64,000 bases of DNA from Woeseia sp034521225 (GTDB taxonomy: Bacteria > Pseudomonadota > Gammaproteobacteria > Steroidobacterales > Woeseiaceae): the NCBI GenBank assembly GCA_034521225.1, contig JAXHMR010000027.1, positions 62,001-126,000 of the forward strand. Direction: 5' to 3'. The notes beneath the pieces were generated by a model. It did no database searches. It worked only from the letters and a program-made list of their open reading frames with translations, and was not told the DNA's origin. The position numbers and the translations under genes were made by a program. Numbering within the stretch: position 1 is the stretch's first letter; each line of letters starts with the position of its first letter. Shown here one piece after another: positions 44,293 to 54,269 of the stretch.

Positions 44293-44461
44293 CTGGTATC
44301 CCTGTCTGTTACCGCGATGCCCTGACCGTATCAGGGCGGACACAGCTTAACCCGCATCCGTCACCGATTGCGCGGGCTCTCGTCAGCCCGGGACCGACCG
44401 GTCATTTGTGACCGGGCCCCTTCACGCCTATCATGCACTTTTGAATGCGGCCGCCTGCGAG

Positions 44462-44959
44462 ATGGAGACTCCGACCAAGAGCGCGAAAAAGCGCGAACAA
44501 CAGGCGCTGCAGGTGCTCGGCGAGCAATTGATCACGCTGCCGGAACGCACCCTGGACGGCATGCCGTTGAACGATGAATTGCGCGAGGCGGTCATGCTTG
44601 CCCGCCGTATCAAGTCGCACAGCGCGCTGCGCCGACAACGGCAGTTGATTGGCAAGCTGATGCGCAGCGCCGATGTCGACCCGATACGCGAGGCACTTGC
44701 CCGCATCGACCAGCGGCACCGCAGCAACACGCGCACGCTGCATGATGCCGAGCAGTGGCGTGAGCGGCTGTTGTCTGGCGGACAGGCGGCACTGGACGAG
44801 TTCCTTGCCATGACCGGCAGAACAAATACCGGGCTTGCAGCGTTGATTGGCAGTCTCCCCGGCGACGCCGCGGAAACCGCCGACCGCCGGACTCGACGCG
44901 AAATTTTCCGCCTGGTGCACGCGGATCTGGCCGCGATGATGCAGAACAGCAGCGGCTGA
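44462..44959 (+). CDS. darP: Ribosome biogenesis factor DarP (YjgA, DUF615)
   Basis: DarP binds immature 50S particles at the peptidyl transferase centre and helps late assembly. The 165-residue helical protein starts METPTKSAKKREQQALQVLGEQLITLPERTL. Typical segments are LREAVMLARRIKSHSALRRQRQLIGKLMR and AEQWRERLLSGGQAALDEFL. ATG 44462 was chosen over an upstream in-frame start because the conserved KSKSxxKRE-like region begins there. The pmbA-darP divergent pair is a conserved gammaproteobacterial arrangement. Confidence 0.95.
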   Translation: METPTKSAKKREQQALQVLGEQLITLPERTLDGMPLNDELREAVMLARRIKSHSALRRQRQLIGKLMRSADVDPIREALARIDQRHRSNTRTLHDAEQWRERLLSGGQAALDEFLAMTGRTNTGLAALIGSLPGDAAETADRRTRREIFRLVHADLAAMMQNSSG

Positions 44960-45011
44960 TTATAGAATCGCGGATCTACGCCGGCCCGGCGAGTTTCAGG
45001 TTGATACAGGA

Positions 45012-45506
45012 ATGGATGCAAAAATCGGAATCATCATGGGCTCGCAATCGGACTGGGAGACGATGCGTCATGCCGCCGGGCTGCTCGACGACCTCGGCAT
45101 CGCGCACGAGGTGCGCGTCGTTTCCGCACACCGGACACCCGATTTGCTTCACGAGTATGCCGCGAACGCGGCCGAACGCGGCCTCGAAATCATCATCGCC
45201 GGCGCCGGCGGCGCCGCTCACCTGCCCGGCATGACAGCCGCAAAAACGCGCCTGCCGGTTATCGGTGTGCCGGTGCAGTCGAAGGCGCTGAGCGGCATGG
45301 ACTCACTGCTGTCCATTGTGCAGATGCCGGGCGGCGTGCCCGTAGCCTGCATGGCGATCGGCAAGGCCGGCGCGACCAACGCCGCGCTGATGGCGGCTGC
45401 CATACTGGCTCTCGCTGATGCGCGCGTCGCCGCGGCGCTGGACGACTATCGCGCCCGCCAGACCGATCGGGTACTTGCCGGCGGCGACCCGCGCGACGGA
45501 CAGTAA
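45012..45506 (+). CDS. purE: N5-carboxyaminoimidazole ribonucleotide mutase
   Basis: PurE converts N5-CAIR to CAIR in purine synthesis. The 164-residue frame starts MDAKIGIIMGSQSDWETMRHAAGLLDDLGI. It carries the class I PurE active-site motifs VSAHRTPDLLHEYA, IIAGAGGAAHLPGM, PVIGVPVQSKALSGMDSLLSIVQMP and GKAGATNAALMAA. It lies 3 bases before purK, its partner, so the two are cotranscribed. Confidence 0.97.
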   Translation: MDAKIGIIMGSQSDWETMRHAAGLLDDLGIAHEVRVVSAHRTPDLLHEYAANAAERGLEIIIAGAGGAAHLPGMTAAKTRLPVIGVPVQSKALSGMDSLLSIVQMPGGVPVACMAIGKAGATNAALMAAAILALADARVAAALDDYRARQTDRVLAGGDPRDGQ

Positions 45507-45509
45507 CCC

Positions 45510-46598
45510 GTGGCACGGATCGGCATCATTGGCGCCGGCCAGCTCGGCAAGATGCTTGGTGAGGCGGCAGAGGCCGTCGGCGCGCAGTGCACGTTTCTCG
45601 ACCCGGCGCCGGCTCCGCCCGCAGCCGCGGCCGGCCCGGTCATTGCCGGCGAGTTCGATGACCCGGCCGCCCTCGCGGATCTGGCACGTGTTTCCGACAT
45701 CATTACCTACGAGTTCGAGAATGTACCGGTCGCTCCGCTCCGCGAACTCGCCCGGCGCATTCCCGTCCTGCCGTCACCCGAGGCGCTGTACCAGGCGCAG
45801 GATCGCGTGCGCGAAAAAGAACTTTTCCAGCACCTGGATATACCGGTGGCCGACTGGCTCCCGGTTGATACCGAAGCCGGCCTGCGCGACGCTGCGGCCC
45901 GTATCGGCTTTCCGCTGGTGCTGAAAACACGGCGCTTCGGCTACGACGGCAAGGGACAACAATTGCTGCAGAGCGCGAGCGACATCGCGCCAGCAATGGA
46001 AACATTTAGCGGCCAACGCCTGGTTGCAGAGCAATGGGTAGCGTTCGACTATGAAGTCTCGGCAATCGGTGCACGCTGTGCATCCGGCGAGCAGGTCTGC
46101 TACCCGCTCACGGAGAATACGCATCGCGAAGGCATATTGCGGTTGTCCAAAGCCCCGGCCGGTTCCGATGCTCTGCTGGCGCAGGCCACCGGCTACTTAC
46201 GCCGGCTGATGGATCATCTCGACTACGTCGGCGTGCTGGCGCTGGAATTCTTTGTCCGCAACAACAAGTTGTTGGCCAACGAGTTTGCGCCTCGTGTCCA
46301 CAACTCGGGGCACTGGACCATCGAGGGCGCCGAAACCAGCCAGTTCGAGAACCACCTGCGCGCGATCCTCGGACTACCGCTGGGCAGCACGGCGCCGCGC
46401 GGGCACGCCGGCATGGCCAACCTGATTGGCGCAATGCCGGATTCGCCCGAATTCTTGCTGCACGGCAACGGGTACCTGCACGATTATGGAAAGACGCCTC
46501 GTGCGGGCCGCAAGCTGGGGCATATCACGCTGGTCGAGTCGTCGGCTGCAGCACGGGACGCGCAACTTGTGGCGCTGGACAAACAACTTGCGCCGTAG
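45510..46598 (+). CDS. purK: N5-carboxyaminoimidazole ribonucleotide synthetase
   Basis: PurK is an ATP-grasp enzyme that carboxylates AIR to N5-CAIR with bicarbonate. The 362-residue frame starts at GTG (VARIGIIGAGQLGKMLGEAAEAVG). ATP-grasp features include PLVLKTRRFGYDGKGQ, VAEQWVAFDYEVSAI, LAVE-equivalent LALEFFVRNNKLLANEFAPRVHNSGHWTIEG and SQFENHLRAILGLPLG. Intact and translationally close to purE. Confidence 0.97.
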   Translation: MARIGIIGAGQLGKMLGEAAEAVGAQCTFLDPAPAPPAAAAGPVIAGEFDDPAALADLARVSDIITYEFENVPVAPLRELARRIPVLPSPEALYQAQDRVREKELFQHLDIPVADWLPVDTEAGLRDAAARIGFPLVLKTRRFGYDGKGQQLLQSASDIAPAMETFSGQRLVAEQWVAFDYEVSAIGARCASGEQVCYPLTENTHREGILRLSKAPAGSDALLAQATGYLRRLMDHLDYVGVLALEFFVRNNKLLANEFAPRVHNSGHWTIEGAETSQFENHLRAILGLPLGSTAPRGHAGMANLIGAMPDSPEFLLHGNGYLHDYGKTPRAGRKLGHITLVESSAAARDAQLVALDKQLAP

Positions 46599-46697
46599 GC
46601 GAATCGTGCCGCAGTACCCTGTTCCGGCGCGGCAATCCCTGTAAACTCGGGGGTTAGGCCCGGATCTCACCAGAGCAAACAACGAACCCGATCGCCG

Positions 46698-47915
46698 ATG
46701 TCCTATCTGCAGCACTTCAAACTGACCGAGCAGCCGTTCCGGCTGACGCCTGATCCGGAGTTCGTGTACTGGAGCAAGCAGCATTCCCGTGCCAAGGCGT
46801 ATATGGAGTCGACGATCTGGCTGGCGGATGGCTTTGTCGTCATTACCGGCGAAATCGGCTCGGGTAAGACGACGCTGCTGCAGTCGTTCCTGAGTGAACT
46901 GGGTGACGATGTGACCTATGCGGTCATCTCGCAGACCCAGTTGTCACCGACGCAATTCCTCCAGGCCGTGCTGGCGGAGTTCGGCTTCGACCCGTTCAAG
47001 AAGCGCAAGGTCGAACTGCTCGACATGCTCAATATGTTTCTCATCGAGCAGTATTCGCAAGGGAAAAAAGTGCTGCTGATTGTCGACGAGGCACAGAATC
47101 TGAGCCGCAAGGTGCTCGAGGAAATCCGCCTGCTGTCGGGAATAGAAACACACAAGGAAAAGGTGCTGCGGATCATTCTCGCGGGACAGCCGGAGCTCCG
47201 CGAAACGCTCGAGTCCCCGCGGCTGCAACAGCTGCTGCAGCGCGTCCGGCTGCGTTTTCATCTCGGGTCGCTCGATGCACGCGAAATGCGGGAATACGTT
47301 GAACACCGGCTGAAAATCGCCGGGCGTGACAGCAATGACCTGTTCGCCGAAGACGAGGTTTTCTCCGCCATTTTTCGCTACACCGGCGGCGTACCGCGCC
47401 TGATCAATACGCTCTGCGACACGGCGCTGTTGTGTGCCTTCGCCGAGCAGAAGTCTGTTATTCACGCAGATGATATCGTCGCGGCGGCCGAAGAGTTGGA
47501 CTGGAAGGAACGCGATGTGCCGTCGGGAAGGCAGATCGAGGTGCCCAGTATTGCGCCAAAGAAGGGCAACAACGCGATCTATCGGATCGAGGTTCGCACG
47601 CAGGAAGGCACGCTGTCCGAGCACCTGCTGCAGCCGGGCCGGGTTGTCGTCGGCCGCTCGCCCGACAATGAGATCTATATCAAGAGCAAGTTTGTCAGCC
47701 GCCACCACGCGCAGATTACCTGTGACGACACATCGTGTGTCATCGAGGATCTGAACAGCACGAACGGCCTGTTTGTCGGGGAAAAGCGTGTGCAGAAGTA
47801 CAATCTGCAAGCCGGTGACGTTGTGTCACTGGGCGTCCACGACCTGGTATTTACGGATCTTCGCGACGCAGCCAGCGACAGCGGAAATTCTGTTGCCAGG
47901 ACTCTGACAAGGTGA
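46698..47915 (+). CDS. ExeA/GspA-like AAA ATPase fused to a C-terminal FHA domain
   Basis: This is a 405-residue protein. Residues 1-270 form an ExeA/GspA-type AAA ATPase: MSYLQHFKLTEQPFRLTPDPEFVYWSKQH, Walker A GEIGSGKTT, Walker B VLLIVDEAQNLS, sensor-like LRIILAGQPELRETL and FRYTGGVPRLINTLCD. Residues about 300-395 form a forkhead-associated domain: GRVVVGRSPDNEIYIKSKFVSRHHAQITCD, then IEDLNSTNGLFVGEKRVQ, with the phosphothreonine-binding Arg, Ser and Asn. FHA domains bind phosphothreonine peptides, so control by Ser/Thr phosphorylation is inferred. No secretion or kinase gene is adjacent. The gene is intact. Confidence 0.9.
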   Translation: MSYLQHFKLTEQPFRLTPDPEFVYWSKQHSRAKAYMESTIWLADGFVVITGEIGSGKTTLLQSFLSELGDDVTYAVISQTQLSPTQFLQAVLAEFGFDPFKKRKVELLDMLNMFLIEQYSQGKKVLLIVDEAQNLSRKVLEEIRLLSGIETHKEKVLRIILAGQPELRETLESPRLQQLLQRVRLRFHLGSLDAREMREYVEHRLKIAGRDSNDLFAEDEVFSAIFRYTGGVPRLINTLCDTALLCAFAEQKSVIHADDIVAAAEELDWKERDVPSGRQIEVPSIAPKKGNNAIYRIEVRTQEGTLSEHLLQPGRVVVGRSPDNEIYIKSKFVSRHHAQITCDDTSCVIEDLNSTNGLFVGEKRVQKYNLQAGDVVSLGVHDLVFTDLRDAASDSGNSVARTLTR

Positions 47916-47944
47916 TTGATGGATTGAACGGCAACTGCCGGATG

Positions 47945-48163
47945 TCAGATTTCATGATCTTTCCTGGCGCGCTTGTCATGGTCCCGAAAATCACGGCGCT
48001 TGAGCCACACCACCAACCCTGCGACCAGCGAAAACAACCCGAGAGTGAAGCAGATAGTCGGCCAGTACCAGTGATTCAGGTACATCGATGCCGCCAGTGC
48101 TATGGCACCTACAAGGAAATAGAAGTACGGCAGGCTTTCGTAGATCGGTTTTGACACCCACAT
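47945..48163 (-). CDS. Small two-helix membrane protein
   Basis: This is a 72-residue protein with two hydrophobic helices (YFYFLVGAIALAASMYLNHWYW and ICFTLGLFSLVAGLVVWL) and a highly charged C-terminal tail (KRRDFRDHDKRARKDHEI). Codon use and the clean helix pattern support a real gene. Converges with the AAA-FHA gene. Similar small proteins of unknown function occur in gammaproteobacteria, but I do not recognise a named family. Confidence 0.65.
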   Translation of the reverse strand: MWVSKPIYESLPYFYFLVGAIALAASMYLNHWYWPTICFTLGLFSLVAGLVVWLKRRDFRDHDKRARKDHEI

Positions 48164-48626
48164 GACGGGTTCGGCCCTTTATCGCTTTTTCGGGATTGTC
48201 CATCGGCCGCCCGCCGCAGTCCAGTCCGAAACACCCTGACAGGCTGCCGGGCTGCCCGCGCACACGTGGCGCGGCTGGCACCAGCGCACGCGCAGCTTTC
48301 AATCTATTGAGTCAAAACGGGTATTTTGCGGACCGGCTGGCCCGACAGGTTCACCGATTACCGGGGGTCAGCAGGCTGACGAGGCGGGACAAGAGGGATT
48401 CCGACAGGCCGTCCACAGCCAGATCCTGTTCAATGTCGTAATTGTCGCCGCGCAGTGAAGTAACAAACTGCTGCGACGTCGCATGCGAGGTCGTGCTCTG
48501 TGATCGCGTTTTCCAAACCCTTGCCCCTTCGATAATCAAATGTCGACAGGGACTGTATAACGACAGGCACAACGGGCGCCGTGAATGGCTTCACAGAGAC
48601 GGACACGGCGTCCGGTTTATGTCACA
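48164..48626. other. Gap with one doubtful short minus-strand ORF
   Basis: Between the small membrane protein and tldD, a minus-strand frame ending at 48351 reads QQFVTSLRGDNYDIEQDLAVDG and SESLLSRLVSLLTPGNR. It looks protein-like but lacks a convincing start in frame. A one-base shift near 48470 could join it to a TTG start (LENAITEHDLACDVA) preceded by GGGG. That would make a protein of about 55 residues of unknown function. The remainder of the gap shows nothing I can assign. Confidence 0.4.
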
Positions 48627-50083
48627 TCAGGCGGTGCCGCCAACCGTAATCTCGTCAATTTTCAGGGTTGGCTGGCCGACCCCGACCGGCACGGACTGCC
48701 CGTCCTTGCCGCAGGTACCGACACCGCGGTCAAGCTTCAGGTCATTGCCGACCATCGAGATTCGTCCAAGCACGGTGGGCCCGTCACCAATCAGCATGGC
48801 GCCCTTGACCGGCCGCGTCACTTTGCCTTTTTCGATCAGGTACGCCTCACTTGCCGAGAAAACAAAGCGCCCGGACGTGATATCGACCTGGCCGCCGCCG
48901 AAATTCGGCGCGTACAAGCCCTTATCGACGCTCGCGATCATCTCTTTCAGGGTCATGGGGCCCGGCAAGCATGTAGGTGTTGGTCATGCGCGGCATCGGA
49001 ATGTGCGCGAACGACTCGCGGCGGCCATTGCCGGTCGGGGCAACGCCCATCAGCCGCGCATTCAGCTTGTCCTGCATGTAACCGCGAAGAATGCCGTTCT
49101 CGACAAGCACGTTGTACTGGCCCTGCGTGCCTTCGTCGTCGACCGCGAGCGAGCCGCGCCGGTTAGGCAGCGTGCCGTCATCAACGATCGTGCATTCCGG
49201 CGGCGCGATGCGCTGCCCGATCTTGCCGCTGAATGCCGACGTCCCCTTGCGATTGAAGTCACCTTCCAGTCCGTGGCCGACGGCTTCGTGCAGAAGAATG
49301 CCGGGCCACCCGGCGCCAAGTACTATCGGCATCGTGCCGGCCGGCGCCGGTATTGCTTCCATCTGGATCGACGCCTGGCGCACGGCCTCGCGCGCAAGCT
49401 CCATCGGGAGATCGTCGTCCTGGAAAAAGTAGTTGAGATCAGCACGCGCGCCGCCACCCGAGTAGCCCTGCTCGCGCCGGCCATCTTTCTGCATGATGAC
49501 ACTGACATTCAAACGGACCAGCGGCCGGATATCCGCCGCAAGCGTGCCATCGGCCGCCACGATCAGGACCAGGTCCTGGTTGCTGCTCAGGCTGACCATG
49601 ACCTGTTCGATGCGCGGGTCCAGCTTGCGGGTCTCGACATCAATCCGTTGCAGCAGCGCCGTTTTCCGTGCATCAGCGATGCTCGTGGTCGGGTCGACGG
49701 CCGGATACAGGCTCGGGTAGCGCATCGCCGGTTCTATGCGCACCGCGCGCGAGGCGCCCTGTCGCGAAATAGCGCGCGCTGCCTGCGCCGCCTGCGTCAG
49801 CGCCGGCAACATCAGTTCATCGGAGTAAGCAAAACCGGTTTTCTCGCCGCTGACCGCGCGCACGCCGACGCCGCGATCAACACTGAAACTGCCCTCGCGG
49901 ATCCTGCCATCCTCGAGCGACCAGCCTTCGTGACCGGCTGACCTGGAAATAGAGGTCCGCCGCATCGACATCGTTACGATTAATCGATGCAAGGGCGCTG
50001 TTCAGGTGCTTCTGCTCGAGCCCGGCCGGGTTGAGTACGGCCCGGGTGACTGTTTCAAGTGCATTTTCGCTGACGTCGGTCAA
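48627..50083 (-). CDS. tldD: Metalloprotease TldD (two frameshifts)
   Basis: TldD is the catalytic zinc protease of the TldD/PmbA heterodimer. The zinc motif is in LLHEAVGHGLEGDFNRKG (HExxxH). Other conserved segments are DLYFQVSRS near the start, GSFSVDRGVGVRAVSGEKTGFAYSDEL, YSGGGARADLNYFF and the C-terminal GRFVFSASEAYLIEKGKVTRPVKGAMLIGDG. Indels near 49945 and 48948 split it into three frames. Restored, the last junction reads AGPHDPKEMIASVDKGLYAPNFGG. Start MTDVSENALETV at 50083. Palindromic element copy D sits directly upstream, between it and yhdP. Confidence 0.95.
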
Positions 50084-50115
50084 AGTATCCTTCCTGTAAT
50101 GATGTTGGCCTGGAC

Positions 50116-50299
50116 GGATTATTCATGAACGGCACAGGGGCAGGGGCGGAGGTGTGCCCCGGGGAGGGCTTTTCAGGGCTGTGCCGGACTTCGGACGTCC
50201 GGCACAGAGCGTACAGGGACGTATTCACAGCGTCCCTGAAAAGCCCTCCCCGGGGTGCGCCTTCGCCTACCACCAAAGCCAAACGTTCATGAATAATCC
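50116..50299 (+). repeat. Palindromic intergenic element family I, copy D
   Basis: This is the best-preserved 184-bp copy, with perfect 16-bp terminal repeats, the complete outer stem and both inner hairpins. Unlike copies A and C it lies between two genes read in the same direction (yhdP then tldD). If transcribed, it would therefore be within an mRNA and could uncouple the two genes. Confidence 0.92.
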
Positions 50300-50378
50300 A
50301 CGTCCGCAGGAGATGCGGGCGTTTTCCCGCGTATCAACACCGTAGCACGAGCGGCGTCCGTCCGTCGCGGCGGTCCTG

Positions 50379-53300
50379 TCATTCAGCGACCTCGATACAG
50401 TCCACGCTGTCGCTGCGACTGGCGAAGTGGCGGGCGTCGGCGGATTCGACGACTGGCTCGTCCCAGCTGCCGCCGATTGCATAATAGACCTGTCCCATTT
50501 CCTGCAGCGGCTTCTTGAATATCTGCGAAAAGATCAGCAGCGCCGCGGCGACCTGGGGTCCCGCCACCACGGCGCCGACCACCGGCAGTGTGTTGCCGAC
50601 GTTCGGGCTGACGATGGCTGACTGGTCGTAGTCCTTCACGACGAGTCCGGCCCGGCCGACTATGCCAATATCGGCCGCTGGCCCTTTAAGGGACAGGTCA
50701 CAGGTGTAGGCATTGCCGTCGTTAAGCTGGAACGTTCCGTTGATTTCGTCAAAACGGAAGCCCCGGTCCAGCACATCGCGAAAATCGAGCGCAAGACGCC
50801 GTGGCAATGCGACGACACTCATCAGGCCGAACATGCGCGCGGCCCCCGGTTCCACCTCGTTCAGTTGCCCGGGTCCGAAGCGCACGACCACATTGCCGTC
50901 GAGACTGTCCATGAAGTCCTCGCGCGGACCGCCGGACCAGCTGACGTCGAAACGAATTTCCATGTCGTCGCCATCGATGCCGGGCTCGGAATCCAGCGCC
51001 TGCATCGTTGCAGCCACATCATTGCTGTTTAAAACGGCGGTAACCCGTGTCCGCTGGCCAGCCGGTTCGCCGGATTCCACCTCCCAGCGCGCGGCTCCCT
51101 CGATCGTGAACGACTCGCTGGCAGTGCGAAACTCGTCGGCGGCCAGGCCGCCTGGCGTGCGCACAATTTCGGTGTCGACGCTACCCAGCCTGCGTGCGCC
51201 CAGCGCGAAATCCCTGACGCGCAACAGTATCGGCGGCACGTCACGAGGGTCTGTTGCGATAGCAGTGCCGTCACTGTCGTCATCGCTACCGGGCAGCACC
51301 AGCCGGTCCATATCGACGATCAGCGGCGCTGAACCGGCCAGGTCATAAGGAATCGTCAGCAGTCCCTCGGCCTCTGCACCGGACAGTCGCGCCATCCAGG
51401 CATTGGCACTGCGGTCAACAATTACACGGTGCTCGCCGAAGTGCTGGCCCAGCACGTACAGGTCGTCCACCAGAAGATCGAGCGAACGCACACGATCACC
51501 GATGCCCGTCGGACCGCCTGCGGCGGTATCACTGCGATTTCTCGTCGCCAGCGCCAGCCACTCACCGACGTGCAGTTCGGGCGTTTCTCCAACGATATGC
51601 AAACCCCGGGTGTCGGCAACCAAAGCCTCCGCGCCGCCCGCCGCCAGTACACCACGATCAAAGTCCCAGCCATCGTCGCGCTTCTCGAACTCGAGGTTCC
51701 ACTCGATATCGTCCCCGTAACTGCCATGCGCATTGACACTGCCGATGGCCGGAAAATCGACCGTCAGCGAAAGTGGCCGCGCCATGTCGGCAGGTTTGCC
51801 CAGCGGGGCCGGCAGATTCAGGCCCATACCGTTCAGGTCCGTTTCCACAGTGAGACTGAACGGCTCCGGATCGGCCAGGCCGCCGCGCGGAAACAAAAGG
51901 ATGGCGCTAAACGGCGTTTCGCCGCCCGCGATACCATCAATGGGCAGTGAAAAGCCCGTGGCGAGTCCGCCAGCCGACAATGTGCCTGCCAGCCGCGCGA
52001 CGACATTGTACGATGGCAGCGCGTCACCGGCGCGTGCCAACTCGATTGTGACCGGCGCATCAAGGATGCGGCCGGACAGCGACTCGGCCTCGACATCGTT
52101 TCGCGTCACGCGCACGATGCCGTTCATTTCGGTTACCGGCGGTGCAAAACCGTCGACGCGCAAAGTAGCATCGCTGACCTGTATGCGTGTTGTGAAGTCG
52201 TACGCGCTGCGATTCAGTATCGGGTAACGCAGCGACAGGTTGAATGACGCGTCGCCCTCTACCGTCACGCGCTCGAGATGTCCGCCAAATACATTGGCAA
52301 TCGGGCTTTCACGGGCAAAGCGGCGAATCGATGACATTTTGCCGGTGGCAAACGCATCGATAGTCAGGACCGGCTCACGAAGATCCGCAATTTCAATTTC
52401 CGCATCTACGACACTGTTCCCGGCGCTGGTGGCGGTATTGCTGTCCGAGTAGAGCCGGGTCCGGTCGATGACCAGGTCGAGATTCAGGTTTTCTGCGGCC
52501 GGCCATTGCGGCGAATAGCGCAATATCGAATCCGCCAACTTCGCCTCAATCCGGAAAATTCCATCGTTGTCGTCAAATGGAAATCGGTCGAGCGGACCAT
52601 TGAAGCGGACCGTGCCCTCGGTTACACGGCCCGCCACCAGCGCACCGGTAAGCCACCGGTATAGCGCTGGCCGGATCAGGTTGACCGGCAGGTACCGTGT
52701 CGCGGTGTTGATGTCGCTCACACTGAAACGGCCTTCGAGATCAACGACCGGTGAGCTGCCGTCGGCCGGCAGGCTGATTTGCAGGCTGCTGCGACTCGAA
52801 AAATCGGGATTTTGCAATGCAATGTTATCGGACAATACGGTGATGCCGGTATCGCTGCGCCGCCAGATGACGGTACCGTCGGCGACATCGAGTTGCACCG
52901 GTTCTGCGCGAGCCAGCGGGACAGATCAAGCTGCATGTCGTCGGCATCAATCTGCAGGCGGCCGCCGGAGCGGTTGGCGCGCAAGCTACCGTTAAATCCG
53001 CGCACACCGGGCCACTGCTCGCCCGCGGCCACACCGGCGCCTTCAAGCTCCATGCCGACATCGAAACGTGGCTTCGGCTGCTGCAGGTCGTCAATCACAA
53101 TGTCGAGGTCACGCACGATGCCCGACGCATCATAGCGCCGCACTGTTTCCTGCTGGCCGGATGCAAGCCAGGGCACGGCATAGCGGATGGCCGACAGATC
53201 CAGGTAAGTCGCGGCGCCGGTGATCGAATCGATGCGTCCATCTGCGTCAAGGCCTGCCTGCAGGCGCAGCGCACTTTCCGGCCAGCTCCGCTCCGGCGTG

Positions 53301-54235
53301 TGCAGGCGAAAATCCTGAGCCGCAAGAAGCCAGCTGTCCTGGTCCTGCTGGAACTCGATGCGTCCGTCAGTACCAATGGGTTGCAGAAAATCCGCATGCT
53401 CGAGATCACGGACGCGGAAATCGGCAACGGCATTGGCGATTTGCCCGTCGCGCCACTGGAATGCAAGGCTCAAATCCGCGCTCCCGGCATCGATGACCGG
53501 CAGGTCCGCAGGCTGCAAAGCCGACCAGCCGGCAACGTCGAGGCCGCGGCCTTCCGCCGTCACCTGCCACTGGACCCCCGTCGCGCCCGGCCCGCCGCGC
53601 TGGCCGGCGGTAACCTGGACACGGCCGCCAAGCGTCTCCGGAAGCTCGACTACTGCTTCAATATCGAGTACAGATGCGGTGCGATTCAGACGAATGAAAT
53701 CTACGCCGAGCAAGAGGTCCGCGGCGCCGTCCGCTTGCCGGTAGTGCAGCGTCAGGTCCTGCCCCACGACCGAAATATCGCGCGCACCCTGCGGCATCGT
53801 GAAGCGCGCCGTCAGCGCATCGACCGGCACACCCTGCAACATCCAGGCACCGTCGATGTTCTGCCGCACATTGATCTCTGCCTGGCGCAGCGAAACCCGG
53901 TCGACAATCAGCATGCGATCGACCAGCAGGCGCATCAGCCCAACGCCAACGATGACTTCCTCGGCAGCGAAACGGCCACCGTCGACATCCGGCACGGTCA
54001 GGCTCGCATCGTAGAAATAGAGCTCCGGCCCATTGAGCCGCCAGCGCGCATCCATGCTGCTGAACTCGACCTCCATGCCGATCGCGGCATTGGCCCACGT
54101 CTTGATCTCCTCCTGGTACTCCGGTAATCGCGGCAGCATCAGGCGGAACAGGCCCACGGCGATTGCCAGCAGAATGACCAGTGACGCCGCAACGTAGGCG
54201 ATCGACTTCAGCAGGCGTTGCAGAAACTTCTTCAT
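50379..54235 (-). CDS. yhdP: YhdP family AsmA-like phospholipid transport protein (one frameshift)
   Basis: YhdP is a very long inner-membrane-anchored protein whose periplasmic beta-groove is thought to bridge to the outer membrane and move phospholipids. Together the two frames encode about 1285 residues. The N-terminus MKKFLQRLLKSIAYVAASLVILLAIAVGLFRLMLPRLPEYQ is a signal-anchor. The remainder is repetitive beta-rich AsmA/DUF3971-type sequence. The C-terminal AsmA-like segment includes DSLDGNVVVRFGPGQLNEVEPGAARMFGLMS and the conserved GGSWDEP. An indel near 52910 separates LDLSRWLA from RAEPVQLDVADGTV. Located just downstream of rng, the usual rng-yhdP-tldD order. Confidence 0.92.
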
Positions 54236-54269
54236 GAACCCGTGTGTGTCCTGTCGGTTTCGGGACGCA

